Assembly: GCF_005519465.1 (NCBI RefSeq)
Contig: NZ_CP027858.1
Location: 372,001-436,000, forward strand
DNA length: 64,000 nucleotides
From: Streptomyces clavuligerus
GTDB lineage: Bacteria; Actinomycetota; Actinomycetes; Streptomycetales; Streptomycetaceae
Direction: 5' to 3'
Part shown: positions 53,610 to 62,183 of the stretch, piece after piece
How positions within the stretch are numbered: the stretch's first letter is position 1
Layout: each line of letters starts with the position of its first letter
Notes under the pieces: generated by a model
What the model was told of the DNA's origin: nothing
Seen by the model: only the letters and a program-made list of their open reading frames with translations
Database searches by the model: none
Program-made: the position numbers and the translations under genes

Positions 53610-55013
53610 TCAGCGGGCCTGGCCCGCGGGGACCTCGTCCTGCTCCGAAGCCTGTCCGGGAGTCCGGTGACCGTCGGAGTCCTGCGGTGCGGCAGGCGGA
53701 GCCGGGCGGGCGCCCCCGTCGAAGGCGGCACCGAGCACGACCACGACGGCCGCGCCGACGAGGATCAGAGAGACACCCCAGGTGGCGTTGGTCGCGCTGG
53801 CGCCGACGATGGCCAGGGCTGCCAGCGGGGCCAGACCGCCCGAGAGTGCCGCGCCGAGTTCCCGTCCGGTGCCGACCCCGCTGACCCGGACGTCCGCCGG
53901 GAACTGGCGGGAGAGGAAGGCCCCCTGCGGGGCGAACATCATCGGCGCCAGCACGCCCGTCGCGATGATCAGACAGACCCAGATCACCACGGAGTTCCGC
54001 GTGTCGAGCAGGACGAAGAACGGGAAGGCGAAGAGCGCCGAAGCGACGCCGCCGACCGCGAGCACCTTACGGCTGCCGAAGCGGTCGCTGGCCCAGCCGA
54101 AGAGCGGCACGGAGACGATGGCGGTGGCACTGGCCAGGGTGACGCCGAACGCGCCGACGCTCGCCGAGACGTCCTGGAAGTCCGAGAGATAGGCCAGCGA
54201 GAAGGTCTTGAAGATGTAGCTGAGGGCGTTGTAGCCGAGCGAGACGGCCAGCACCACGAGGAGGCTGCGCCGCTGCTCGCGCAGCAGGGTGACGAACGGC
54301 ATCCGGGGGGCCGTGTCCTGCTCCTTCTTCTTGTCGCGCTGGAAGTCGGGCGACTCCGGCACCCGGCGTCGCACCCACAGCCCCACACCCGCGAGGGCGA
54401 AGCTCGCGACGAACGGGACGCGCCAGCCCCAGTCCAGCAGCACGTCCTCGTCCATGGTGGTCAGCACCGTGACCGTCAGTGACGACAGCAGGAGTCCGAG
54501 GTTCAGCCCCAGGGCAGGCCAGGCGCCCTGCCGGCCGCGCCGGTTCTCGTCGGCGTGCTCGTAGGCGACCACCGCGGCGCTGGCGTACTCGGCTCCGGAA
54601 CCGAGGCCCTGCAGGATGCGCAGGACCACCAGGGCGGCGGGCGCCGCGACGCCGATGCTGTCGTACGTGGGCAGCAGTCCGATCAGTCCGGTGGAGACGC
54701 CCATCAGCACGAAGGTGATGATCAGTACGTTCCGTCGGCCTATGCGGTCGGCGAGGTGACCGAACAGGATGCCGCCCAGCGGGCGGGCCAGGAAGCCCGC
54801 CGCGAAGGTCGCGAAGGCGGCCATGGTTCCGGCCGTGTCGTCGGTCTGCGGGAAGAAGATCTTGCCGAAGACCAGTGCGGCCATGGAGGCGTAGAGATAG
54901 AAGTCGTACCACTCCAGCGCGGAACCCACGATGGTGGCGGTGGCGACGCGGCGGCGGGCGGTGGCGGGGGGAGGTCCGGAGTCCGGCGCGTCTGTCTGCG
55001 GGTGCTTCGCCAT
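53610..55013 (-). CDS. MFS transporter, MHS family (dicarboxylate/shikimate type)
   Basis: The 467-aa protein has 12 membrane segments, the MHS opening TIVGSALEWYDFYLYASMAA, loop GHLADRIGRRNVLI and LRILQGLGSGAEYASAAV. MHS carriers take up alpha-ketoglutarate, citrate, shikimate or betaines with protons. It is encoded 96 bases after the L-2-hydroxyglutarate oxidase gene on the same strand; uptake of a 2-hydroxy or keto dicarboxylate would fit. ATG 55013 follows GAGGA. Confidence 0.92.
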   Translation of the reverse strand: MAKHPQTDAPDSGPPPATARRRVATATIVGSALEWYDFYLYASMAALVFGKIFFPQTDDTAGTMAAFATFAAGFLARPLGGILFGHLADRIGRRNVLIITFVLMGVSTGLIGLLPTYDSIGVAAPAALVVLRILQGLGSGAEYASAAVVAYEHADENRRGRQGAWPALGLNLGLLLSSLTVTVLTTMDEDVLLDWGWRVPFVASFALAGVGLWVRRRVPESPDFQRDKKKEQDTAPRMPFVTLLREQRRSLLVVLAVSLGYNALSYIFKTFSLAYLSDFQDVSASVGAFGVTLASATAIVSVPLFGWASDRFGSRKVLAVGGVASALFAFPFFVLLDTRNSVVIWVCLIIATGVLAPMMFAPQGAFLSRQFPADVRVSGVGTGRELGAALSGGLAPLAALAIVGASATNATWGVSLILVGAAVVVVLGAAFDGGARPAPPAAPQDSDGHRTPGQASEQDEVPAGQAR

Positions 55014-55109
55014 GTGCTGTCCTCGATCACCTTTGAAAGAGCAAAGAGCGGGGTGGAGCAGAGAAAGGGGAAGTGGGGGGCGGAGTCTGCGTCGGTCGGG
55101 GAGGGGCGG

Positions 55110-56357
55110 TCAGGTCGCAGCGGACTCTTCGCGTGCGGCCCGGGCCGCGTCCTCGTGACCGAGTTGCTCGAAGACGTCGGCCGCGATCCTGCTCCCGATG
55201 TGGAGGCTCGACGTGGCCGCGGGGGAAGGCGCGTTGAGCACGTGGACGGCGCGCGGGGTGCGGTTGATGATGAAGTCGTCGACGAGTTGCCCGTCCGCCG
55301 TGACCGCCTGTGCACGTACGCCGCTGCCGTGCCGTCGCATGTCCCGGCTCTCGATCGCCGGGACCAGGCGGCGGACTTCGCGGACGAACAGGGGCCAGAC
55401 CAGCGAGCGGGTGATCTCGGTGACCCCGTGCCGCCAGAAGCGCCGGGCGAGACCGCGCAGGGCCGGGTCCCGCAGCAGTTCGCCCAGCAGGCGGGGTTCG
55501 ACGTCGCGCCAGCGGTAGCCCTCCCGGGCCAGCGCGGGCACGGCGTTGGGGCCCACGTGGACCGTGCCGTCGAGCATGGGGGTGATGTGCACGCCGAGGA
55601 AGGGCAGCTCGGGGTCGGGCACGGGGTACACAGGGTTGTTGATCAGCCCGCGGCGCCCCGGCCTGACCTCCGCGTACTCACCGCGGAAGGGCATGATCCG
55701 CACCGTCGGGCGGTCACCGGCCGCCGCCGCGATCTTGTCGCTGTGCAGCCCGGCGCAGTTGACGAGGATCCGTGCCCGCAGCTCCTCGCGGGGCGTGCGG
55801 ATCACTGTCCGGTCGCCCTCGGTATCGAAAGACAGGGCCGGCGACTGGGTGCGCAGCTCGGCGCCGAGTTCGGTCAGCTCGGCGGCGAGCGCGCGGCACA
55901 CCTGGCCGAAGTCGGTCATCGCGGTGTCCGCGACGGACAGCGCGGCCACTCCGGCGACGTGCGGCTCCCGCTCGGCGAACTCACCGCGGCTCAGTCGCCG
56001 CACGGTCACGCCGTTCGCCCGGCCGCGCTCCGCGAGTGCGTCCAGACCGGGGAGCTGGGCCGTGGAGGTGGCCACCACGAGCTTGCCGGTGCGCTTGACG
56101 GGCACGTCGTGCTGCTCGCAGTACCGGATCATCTCCTCGCCGCCGGCCCGGGCGAGCCGGGCCTTGAGGGAGCCGGGCGCGTAGTACAGGCCGCTGTGGA
56201 TCACGTTGCTGTTGTGCCCGGACTGGTGGGCACCCCAGTGCGCCTCCTTCTCCAGGACCGTGACGGAGAGGTCGGGACCGGTACGCAGCAGCGCTCGGGC
56301 CGTGGCGAGCCCGAGCAGCCCTCCTCCGATGACGGCGACGTCGATGGCACGTGACAT
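55110..56357 (-). CDS. lhgO: L-2-hydroxyglutarate oxidase (LhgO family)
   Basis: The 415-aa FAD enzyme begins DVAVIGGGLLGLATARALL (dinucleotide fold) and has the LhgO motif HQSGHNSNVIHSGLYYAPGS, then MPFRGEYAEVRP and FLGVHITPMLDGTVHVGPNA. LhgO oxidises L-2-hydroxyglutarate to 2-oxoglutarate. ATG 56357 is chosen because MSRAIDVAV starts just before the FAD fold; the open frame to 56423 is not needed and would run through the GntR operator. Divergent from the GntR gene and followed by an MHS permease, so probably a small catabolic unit. Confidence 0.92.
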   Translation of the reverse strand: MSRAIDVAVIGGGLLGLATARALLRTGPDLSVTVLEKEAHWGAHQSGHNSNVIHSGLYYAPGSLKARLARAGGEEMIRYCEQHDVPVKRTGKLVVATSTAQLPGLDALAERGRANGVTVRRLSRGEFAEREPHVAGVAALSVADTAMTDFGQVCRALAAELTELGAELRTQSPALSFDTEGDRTVIRTPREELRARILVNCAGLHSDKIAAAAGDRPTVRIMPFRGEYAEVRPGRRGLINNPVYPVPDPELPFLGVHITPMLDGTVHVGPNAVPALAREGYRWRDVEPRLLGELLRDPALRGLARRFWRHGVTEITRSLVWPLFVREVRRLVPAIESRDMRRHGSGVRAQAVTADGQLVDDFIINRTPRAVHVLNAPSPAATSSLHIGSRIAADVFEQLGHEDAARAAREESAAT

Positions 56358-56413
56358 CCGGCAGCTCTTTCTGGTGGCGTGGACGCATGGCGCGAACGCG
56401 TGGTCCGCAGTGG

Positions 56414-56452
56414 CTGTATACATTCAGCCCGACGAGTGGCGAATGTATACAG
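56414..56452. promoter_or_regulatory. GntR/FCD operator pair (TGTATACA)
   Basis: CTGTATACATTC (56414-56425) and GAATGTATACAG (56441-56452) form a perfect 12-base inverted repeat around a 15-base spacer. Each arm also contains the self-palindrome TGTATACA, resembling the short GTATAC-type sites of FadR/FCD regulators. Located between lhgO and the GntR gene. Confidence 0.82.
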
Positions 56453-56487
56453 TCGCTGCGGGGGAGCACAAGGGATAGAGTGACGAA

Positions 56488-57150
56488 GTGACGCGAGCAG
56501 CCCGGACCCCCAGCAGCACGAGCAACAGCGCCGGCGTCATCGCCGAACGGCTACGCAGCTCCATCCGCAACGGCGGACTGCTTCCGGGCACCCATTTGGT
56601 GCAGGAGAAGCTCGCGACCGAGTTGGAGGTCAGCCGCATCCCTCTGCGCGAGGCCCTGCACACGCTCGCCGCCGAGGGCCTGATCGAAGTGGTGCCGCAG
56701 CGCGGCATGCTCGTCGCCGAACTCAGCCACGGCGAGATCGCCGAGCTCTTCGAGCTGCGCCTCCAGCTGGAGCCGTACCTGTCCGAGGAGATCGTGCGCG
56801 GCTGTCGCGACCGGGACATCGACGCACTCCAGGAACTCGCCGACGAGATGCGCCGCCAGGGCGCCGACGCCACGGTGCGCGCCTCTCTCAACTACGAGTT
56901 CCACCAACGCGTGTACGCCCTGTCCGAGCGCAGACTCACCCTGCGCTTCATCGACCAACTGCTGCACCTGGTCGAGCCGTACAGCCGACGCTGGGTGCGT
57001 TCGGGCCACGACCTCGAACGCATCGACGACGAACACCAGCAGATGGTCGACGCGTTGCGCAACCGCGACGCCGCGGCCCTGCGCCGCGCAATCACCGCAC
57101 ACGTCGAAGGCGGCCGTGATCACGTCATGGCCGCACAGCGGAAGAGCTGA
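56488..57150 (+). CDS. GntR family regulator, FCD (FadR) subfamily
   Basis: The 220-aa protein has a GntR winged helix: AERLRSSIRNGGLLPGTHLV, QEKLATELEVSRIPLREALH, TLAAEGLIEVVPQRGMLV. The FCD effector domain follows with LFELRLQLEPYL, Asp/His metal ligands in NYEFHQRVY and IDDEHQQMVDAL and AITAHVEGGRDHV. FCD proteins bind small carboxylates via a metal ion; 2-hydroxyglutarate or 2-oxoglutarate would fit here. GTG 56488; AGGGA lies about 13 bases upstream. Likely represses lhgO and the permease through the TGTATACA sites. Confidence 0.92.
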   Translation: MTRAARTPSSTSNSAGVIAERLRSSIRNGGLLPGTHLVQEKLATELEVSRIPLREALHTLAAEGLIEVVPQRGMLVAELSHGEIAELFELRLQLEPYLSEEIVRGCRDRDIDALQELADEMRRQGADATVRASLNYEFHQRVYALSERRLTLRFIDQLLHLVEPYSRRWVRSGHDLERIDDEHQQMVDALRNRDAAALRRAITAHVEGGRDHVMAAQRKS

Positions 57151-57399
57151 CCCCCGGTAGTGCTGTGTCAGGTGATCCGGTCATGTCGGGTATCTGGTCA
57201 GTTCGCCGATACCTCCGATCCCGGCCCCTGCCCCTGAGGTTGGCCGGCCTGTCCGTACAGCGGCAGCGCCGCTCCGGCACGGGGCCGGCACCGCGTGACG
57301 ACCGGACAGGACGCCGCGCACGTAAGGTCGGTGCCCCTGCGGGTGTGATCAATCCGCTGGGATGGGTTGCCCACCCGCAGAGCCCGCTGAATCCGCCGG

Positions 57400-57919
57400 C
57401 CCAGGAAATTCGGCAACCTGGTCCGGGCATCCGCAACGGCGGCCGAAGGAACCTTGGCACCAAACGCCCCTGGCACCCGGATATCCCCGTCCTCCGGCAG
57501 CAGGATCCCGGCCGCCGTCGCCACCGCCTCGGAATCCAGTACCTCGTCCTGACCGGTCACCCACGCCGGATCCGACCCGTGGATCACGGTATCGGCGCAC
57601 GCCATCCGCCTCACGAACCCCTTGAACGGGATAAAGCCGAACTCCTCTCCCAGGAGCGCGTGTGCCTTCACCGGGTTACGCAGAGCGGCCTTGACCTCCT
57701 CGGACACCGCGTCCCGCCTCAGGAAAGCCCTCGCCTCGGCGCCGAGTAACCCGACCCATCCAGCCCGGTGACGGCTCGCCGGTGATTCGTGACCACGTGG
57801 GCCACAACGTCCCCAGCCGTCCAACCAGGACACGGAGACGCGGCCTTCCATCCACCTTGCGGGCAATTAATGATCAACTCCCCGAAACGCTCCGCGATCC
57901 GCCCATAAAGCTCCGGCAC
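57400..57919 (-). pseudogene. Frameshifted maleylpyruvate isomerase/TIGR03086-like gene
   Basis: From 57919 one frame reads MPELYGRIAERFGELIINCP and ASPCPGWTAGDVVAHVVTNH, the start of TIGR03086/DinB-like metal-binding proteins with the GWTxxDVVxHV metal-site helix. Near 57770 coding moves to another frame: EEVKAALRNPVKAHALLGEE, then ADTVIHGSDPAWVTGQDEVL and LPNFLGRR, the usual C-terminus. The shift splits the metal site from the rest, so the product is probably inactive. A sequencing error is the alternative explanation. Confidence 0.75.
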
Positions 57920-58767
57920 TGAAGACGCCGCTTCACTCCTCCGCTCCGGTGTCAGCCCATGTCACCGAGCCGACCCCGTCATCGACCGGTCAGGCCCGTG
58001 ACACGGCCGGCCGCCCTGTCACCCTGCTCGCATTCGCCCCTGCGGACCGGATCTCCGCAGGCACGACCCCCGCGGACATACCCGACCCCGTCCGAGGCAG
58101 CGGTTCGGGGCGGCCCGTCGCACGTCACGGACACCAGGAACAGCCGGCTCCCACCAGGACGGCCGGAGACTGCAATCGGCGAACGACCCACATCAATCCG
58201 CCAGGCCATCACCGGCTGTTCACCCCTGGACCGGCGGGAGACCCGTACACACTCCGCCTCTTCGGCCGCTCCGTCCACCGACCCGTCGATGTCACCACAG
58301 CCACGCCGACTACCCCTGCCGGTACGCCTCCAGCAACCGCCGTAAAGGACACACCATAGCCCCACACCACAAGAGCCAGCTGGAGCCGTAGAAGGGAGGG
58401 AAGTCTCAGCACGGGAGCATGCGTGTCGGGCCAAGCTCGGGACCAGCTTGAACACTCGCCCGCCCTCGACCTGCCGGCAGCGGGCCCTCTTGTGAGTGAA
58501 CGCTCCTTCGCCGATCACGCGGGAGCACGACGGTGCGCGGATCGTCGCACTCCCGGTCCCGGCGGCTTCGGCGGGCCTTCAGCCGCCGACGGGCCTGAGA
58601 TACAAGCAGCCCCCCGACCCGACGGTCCAGGGGCTGTCGTGTTGGTGGATTGTTGACACAACTCTGTGGCCTGCGGGTGGCGTGCTATTGAGAACAGTGC
58701 CTGCACTGGTCAAGCGGGCGCACGAGCACAGTAGGGGGCCGACTGGGACGCCGGCCGTCCGAACTGA
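57920..58767. other. Intergenic region with repeat copy E
   Basis: About 850 bases between the frameshifted gene and the acyltransferase gene. Repeat copy E lies at 58308-58362. Frames crossing it (for example 57959-58345) are not gene-like. A TTGACA at about 58652 is present but no good -10 follows at normal spacing. Confidence 0.5.
58308..58362 (+). repeat. Dispersed repeat, copy E
   Basis: GACTACCCCTGCCGGTACG, then CCTCCAGCAACCGCCGTAAA and GGACACACCATAGCC. Differs from copy D at only a few positions. Confidence 0.8.
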
Positions 58768-60054
58768 TCAAAGCGCGCCGCTGGGAGGGCGGGGTCCGGG
58801 TTCGGCGGGTGCTCCGGAGGTGAGGCGCGTGATGTCGACGGTGCCGGCTCCGGTTCGTGGTTCGGGGATGAGCGCCCATAGGGCTGCCAGTGCGATGAAG
58901 GTGGCGAGGAGGGCGGCTGCTCCTGTGCGGCCTTGTGCCCAGGGGGAACGGAACCGGATGGGGTCTTCGACGAGCGTCTTGGAGACGGCGGCGGCTGCGA
59001 TGGATACGCCGAGGATGAGGGCCGTACGGCTCCAGCCGGCCATGCCGAGGCGTTCCTCGCTGAGGATCAGGTAGACGGGCCAGTGCCACAGGTAGAGGCT
59101 GTAGGAGATCAGGCCGAACCAGCGCAGGGCGCGCGTGCCGAGGATCTGTCCGAGGGGGGTGCGCGGGGCCCGGGCGAGGCAGGCGATCAGCAGGGCCGCG
59201 GCCAGTGCGTGGAGGAAGAGCCCGCCGTGGAAGAGCGAGGGGGAGTTCTGTCCGTCGGCGGTGATCCAGTAGGCGCCGATCCCGCAGGCCAGGATGAGGG
59301 CCCACCATCCGGCCGTTCGTTCGCTGATGCGGGCCAGGAGGCGAACCGCGGGGGCGGTGGCCATGAGTGCGCCGAGGAGGAGGGAGAAGGCGCGGGTGTC
59401 GGTGCCCTCGTAGACGCGGGTGGTGTCGACCGGGTTGGTGAGGGCGATCATGGCGATCAGTGAGAGGGCGGCGCCGGTCACGGCCACCGCGGCGACGCAC
59501 CGGTCTCCGTGCCGGCCGCGGGCCGCGAGGCCGATCACCAGCGGCCACAGGAGATAGAACTGCTCCTCGACGGCGATGCTCCACAGATGACCGAAGACCC
59601 GGGTGTCGCCGGCCTGCCAGTAGCCGACCTGGTCGGCGATGAAGTGCCAGTTGGTGAGGTTCGACAGCACCCAGGGGGTGTCGTCGAGGGCGTGGCGGAG
59701 CAGGACCGGCGGGCCGAAGGTCCACAGGAGCAGCAGGGTGCCCGCGATCATGACGGCGAGCGCGGGAAGCAGTCGGCGTGCGCGCCGTCCCCAGAAGCCG
59801 GGGAGGTCGATGCGGCCGTTGCGTGTCCGTGCCTCCCTCAGCAGCAGACCGGTGATCAGGAAGCCGGACAGGACGAAGAACAGGTCGACACCGAGGAAGC
59901 CGCCGTTGAAGTGGCCGGCGTGGAAGAACAGCACGCCCAGGACGGCGAGCCCCCGCAGTCCGTCGAGAGGGGCGATGTGCCGCCCGGCGGGTGACGGCGG
60001 AGCCGTGGTCCGGGAGCGGGAGCGTCGGTGGGAGGGGGGCGTCTGGGCGGTCAT
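58768..60054 (-). CDS. Acyltransferase 3 family membrane protein (OafA/YrhL-like)
   Basis: The 428-aa protein has about 10-11 membrane segments. IAPLDGLRGLAVLGVLFFHA holds the conserved R-x10-H pair of acyltransferase 3, GGFLGVDLFFVLSGFLITGL and HLWSIAVEEQFYLLWP are also family hallmarks. It moves acyl (often acetyl) groups from the cytosol to envelope polymers. The C-terminal SGNH domain of full-length OafA is absent, but a separate SGNH lipoprotein is encoded immediately upstream (100 bases), suggesting a split two-protein O-acetylation system. ATG 60054 follows GGAGAA. Confidence 0.93.
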   Translation of the reverse strand: MTAQTPPSHRRSRSRTTAPPSPAGRHIAPLDGLRGLAVLGVLFFHAGHFNGGFLGVDLFFVLSGFLITGLLLREARTRNGRIDLPGFWGRRARRLLPALAVMIAGTLLLLWTFGPPVLLRHALDDTPWVLSNLTNWHFIADQVGYWQAGDTRVFGHLWSIAVEEQFYLLWPLVIGLAARGRHGDRCVAAVAVTGAALSLIAMIALTNPVDTTRVYEGTDTRAFSLLLGALMATAPAVRLLARISERTAGWWALILACGIGAYWITADGQNSPSLFHGGLFLHALAAALLIACLARAPRTPLGQILGTRALRWFGLISYSLYLWHWPVYLILSEERLGMAGWSRTALILGVSIAAAAVSKTLVEDPIRFRSPWAQGRTGAAALLATFIALAALWALIPEPRTGAGTVDITRLTSGAPAEPGPRPPSGAL

Positions 60055-60154
60055 GGTTCTCCGTCAGGAAGGCCGGGTGCCGCGGCCGGGCATGGGCCGC
60101 GGCACCTCTGTGTCGGTGTCCGGTGCGGGCAGGGCCGCTGTGTCCCTCCGCCAG

Positions 60155-60979
60155 CTACGAGCAGCCGAACTTTCCGTAGACCTTCTCCGCGGTCCATGCC
60201 CCTGTGGCCCACTGGTCGGCCGCTGCCGGGGTGAAGGCGTAGAGCGCGTTGAGCTCCTTGCCGAACCACTGCGCGAACGCTGCCGAGCCCTGCTGGCAGG
60301 AGTGGATGCCGTCCTTGCTGCGCTGCGCCTTGGCCGCGGCGCTGTCGTTGCCCCATAGCGTTGAGGCATCGAGGAAGTGGACGGTGTCCGGACGCTGGTC
60401 GGCGACGTTCTTGGCCGACTTCGGCGCGGCGTTGATCGCGGCCGCGTGGGGCTTGTAGAAGTCGTCGATCTTGAAGGGGGGTGCGGACACGATGACGAGT
60501 TCGGCGCCCGCGTCGTTCACGGTCTCGGCCAGGCGCTCGTAGGCGGCGCGCTGCTCCTGTGGAGTACCCCAGTCGAAGGTGGTGATCTGGTAGGCGACGA
60601 CGTCCGGCTTGAACGAGGCCAGTTCTTTGGGAAGTGATTCCCAGGTCGGGGCGGCCATCTCGCCGATGACGCCGCCACCACCGGCGGCGGCCATGGACGT
60701 GAAGTCCACGCCGCCGGCGGTCATCGCCGCCCCGAGAGCCGGGGCCTGTGCCTCGCCGATGGAGTCGCCCATCCACAGGAGTTTCTTCGGCCCCGTGCCC
60801 TTCTTCTCACGGCCGGCGGACGGCTGGTCGCCGGGTGCTGCGGTTGCCGTGGTGGTGGTGCCGGTACGAGCGTTGTCGGCACCACCGCAGGCGGTGAGGG
60901 CAAGCCCACTCGTCGCCGCGAGGAGGGCGAGGCCGATGGTGTGCCGACGTCGGGGAGAGAAAGAGTTCGTGCTGTTCAT
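60155..60979 (-). CDS. SGNH/GDSL-hydrolase-fold lipoprotein (O-acyl transfer partner)
   Basis: The 274-aa protein has a signal peptide and lipobox (GLALTAC, Cys31) followed by a Thr/Ala-rich linker. Block I KLLWMGDSIGEAQ carries the nucleophile Ser, a Gly-rich AAAGGGGVIGEM provides the oxyanion hole, and SKDGIHSCQQGSAAF carries Asp and His of block V, so the triad is complete. In OafA-type systems such a domain completes acyl transfer outside the membrane. It precedes the acyltransferase gene in the same direction. A 19-base motif upstream is shared with the deacetylase gene. Confidence 0.88.
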   Translation of the reverse strand: MNSTNSFSPRRRHTIGLALLAATSGLALTACGGADNARTGTTTTATAAPGDQPSAGREKKGTGPKKLLWMGDSIGEAQAPALGAAMTAGGVDFTSMAAAGGGGVIGEMAAPTWESLPKELASFKPDVVAYQITTFDWGTPQEQRAAYERLAETVNDAGAELVIVSAPPFKIDDFYKPHAAAINAAPKSAKNVADQRPDTVHFLDASTLWGNDSAAAKAQRSKDGIHSCQQGSAAFAQWFGKELNALYAFTPAAADQWATGAWTAEKVYGKFGCS

Positions 60980-61016
60980 GACTCCAGCGAAACCGGCCGG
61001 GTGGGGTGGCCGGGAG

Positions 61017-61037
61017 GGCTGTCATCGTCTCGTCATG
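61017..61037 (-). promoter_or_regulatory. Predicted response-regulator box upstream of the SGNH gene
   Basis: In gene direction the sequence is ATGACGAGACGATGACAGCC, two ATGAC half-sites 11 bases apart, as expected for OmpR-type direct repeats. The motif recurs at 62072-62092. Confidence 0.6.
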
Positions 61038-61225
61038 TGCTGGGAGACGTGTCGGCATACGTTGCCGGAGCCCTGGTCACCGAAGCAGCGTCCGGCCGTG
61101 CCGGTCGGTGCGGCCAGGAGTGTGGGGCGGGTACGTCCTGTCGAGGACGGCTCCGGCGGTCCGGCCCGGTCCCGTACGGCCGGCGGCATCGATCTCGCGG
61201 CGGGAGCGGAGCTCTCGGGCGAGCG

Positions 61226-62035
61226 CTATGTGGCCCGGGGGAAGCTGAAGGCGTAGCCCTGCTCGGTGAACCATGGGAGAAGCTGTTCCAGGGCCTCGAT
61301 CGTCTGGGCGCGGTTCCCGCCCCCGTCGTGAAGGAGAACGGTCGGCCCTTTGGGGAGTTGGTTCTTCACCGCGCGGACGATCATGTCGGCGCCGGGCCGG
61401 CGGAAGTCGCCGGGGTCGACGTTCCAGCCGAGGTTCCGCATCCCGTGGGCCGCCGCGATCCGGCGACTCGGCGGGGTGAAGGCGCCGCCGGGGGCGCGGT
61501 AGTACCAGATGCGGGCTCCGCCGGATGCCTGGTCGATCATCTTTTTGGCGTCGAGGATTTCCTTCTGCTGGTAGGCGACGGGCTTCTTGTCCATGGCGGT
61601 GTCGTGGCTGACCGCGTGGTCGCACAGCCGGTGTCCCTCGGCGACGATCCTTTTGACGAGGTCGGGGTGGGCGGCGGCGTTCGGGCCGGTCAGGCAGAAG
61701 ACGGCCTGGGCCTTGTACCGCTTGAGCAGTTCCAGTGCCTGGGGGGTCCAGCGTGGGTCGGGGCCGTCGTCGAGCGTGAGGTTCACCGTCTTCCCGTTGT
61801 CCTCGGACTCCCGGACGATGGCCGGGTCCACGGCGGGTGTGGGCAGGGCGGGTGTGGGCGGGGCGGGATCGGCAGCCGTGTTCGGGCCCGCCGGATTGTC
61901 GCTGGTTGCCTTGTCGCCCGTATCCAGCGTCGTGGCGACGGCGGCCGTTCCTGCCAGAACGAGGACCACGGCGGTGGTGACCACCACCCGTCGGACTGGG
62001 CGGGCGTGCCGGGCGCTGTGTGTGTCATTGCTCAT
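61226..62035 (-). CDS. Polysaccharide deacetylase (NodB domain), membrane-anchored
   Basis: The product is about 269 aa. RRVVVTTAVVLVLAGTAAVA is a signal anchor, then a Pro/Ala linker, then the NodB domain. Motif 1 NLTLDDGPDPRWT (Asp-Asp), motif 2 CDHAVSHDTAMD (metal His residues), motif 3 YYRAPGGAFTPPS, motif 4 WNVDPGDFRRPG and motif 5 VLLHDGGGNRAQT are all present. It removes acetyl groups from peptidoglycan or another envelope glycan. Several ATG codons are open upstream of 62035; this one is closest to the anchor but has a tight GGAG spacing. Divergent from the two-component system. Confidence 0.9.
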   Translation of the reverse strand: MSNDTHSARHARPVRRVVVTTAVVLVLAGTAAVATTLDTGDKATSDNPAGPNTAADPAPPTPALPTPAVDPAIVRESEDNGKTVNLTLDDGPDPRWTPQALELLKRYKAQAVFCLTGPNAAAHPDLVKRIVAEGHRLCDHAVSHDTAMDKKPVAYQQKEILDAKKMIDQASGGARIWYYRAPGGAFTPPSRRIAAAHGMRNLGWNVDPGDFRRPGADMIVRAVKNQLPKGPTVLLHDGGGNRAQTIEALEQLLPWFTEQGYAFSFPRAT

Positions 62036-62071
62036 GGCTCCGACAGAACCGGTCATGGATCGGCAGCGGCC

Positions 62072-62092
62072 GGTTGTCATCGTTTCATCATG
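62072..62092 (-). promoter_or_regulatory. Predicted response-regulator box upstream of the deacetylase gene
   Basis: In gene direction ATGATGAAACGATGACAACC, matching the site at 61017-61037 at 17 of 20 positions with the same 11-base half-site spacing. It lies between the deacetylase gene and the divergent response-regulator gene. Confidence 0.6.
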
Positions 62093-62183
62093 AAGTGCGG
62101 GGAAAAGCGTCATACCCTTCGAGCATCCTGGTCGAATACACCCCCTCGCCCCGACTGAGCAGACGGAGAAGTGAGCACCGCCC

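Noticed and set aside
54555..56354. 599-codon open frame on the plus strand
   Set aside because: Shadow of the permease and lhgO genes.
53284..58362. Repeat-encoded peptides (LQQPP-stop on plus, VLYGGCWR on minus strand) as a RiPP precursor family
   Set aside because: The short peptides recur only because the DNA repeat does; no start codon, ribosome-binding site or modifying enzyme is next to any copy.
58640..58700. Promoter with TTGACA at about 58652
   Set aside because: No -10 sequence at normal spacing and no plus-strand gene downstream.
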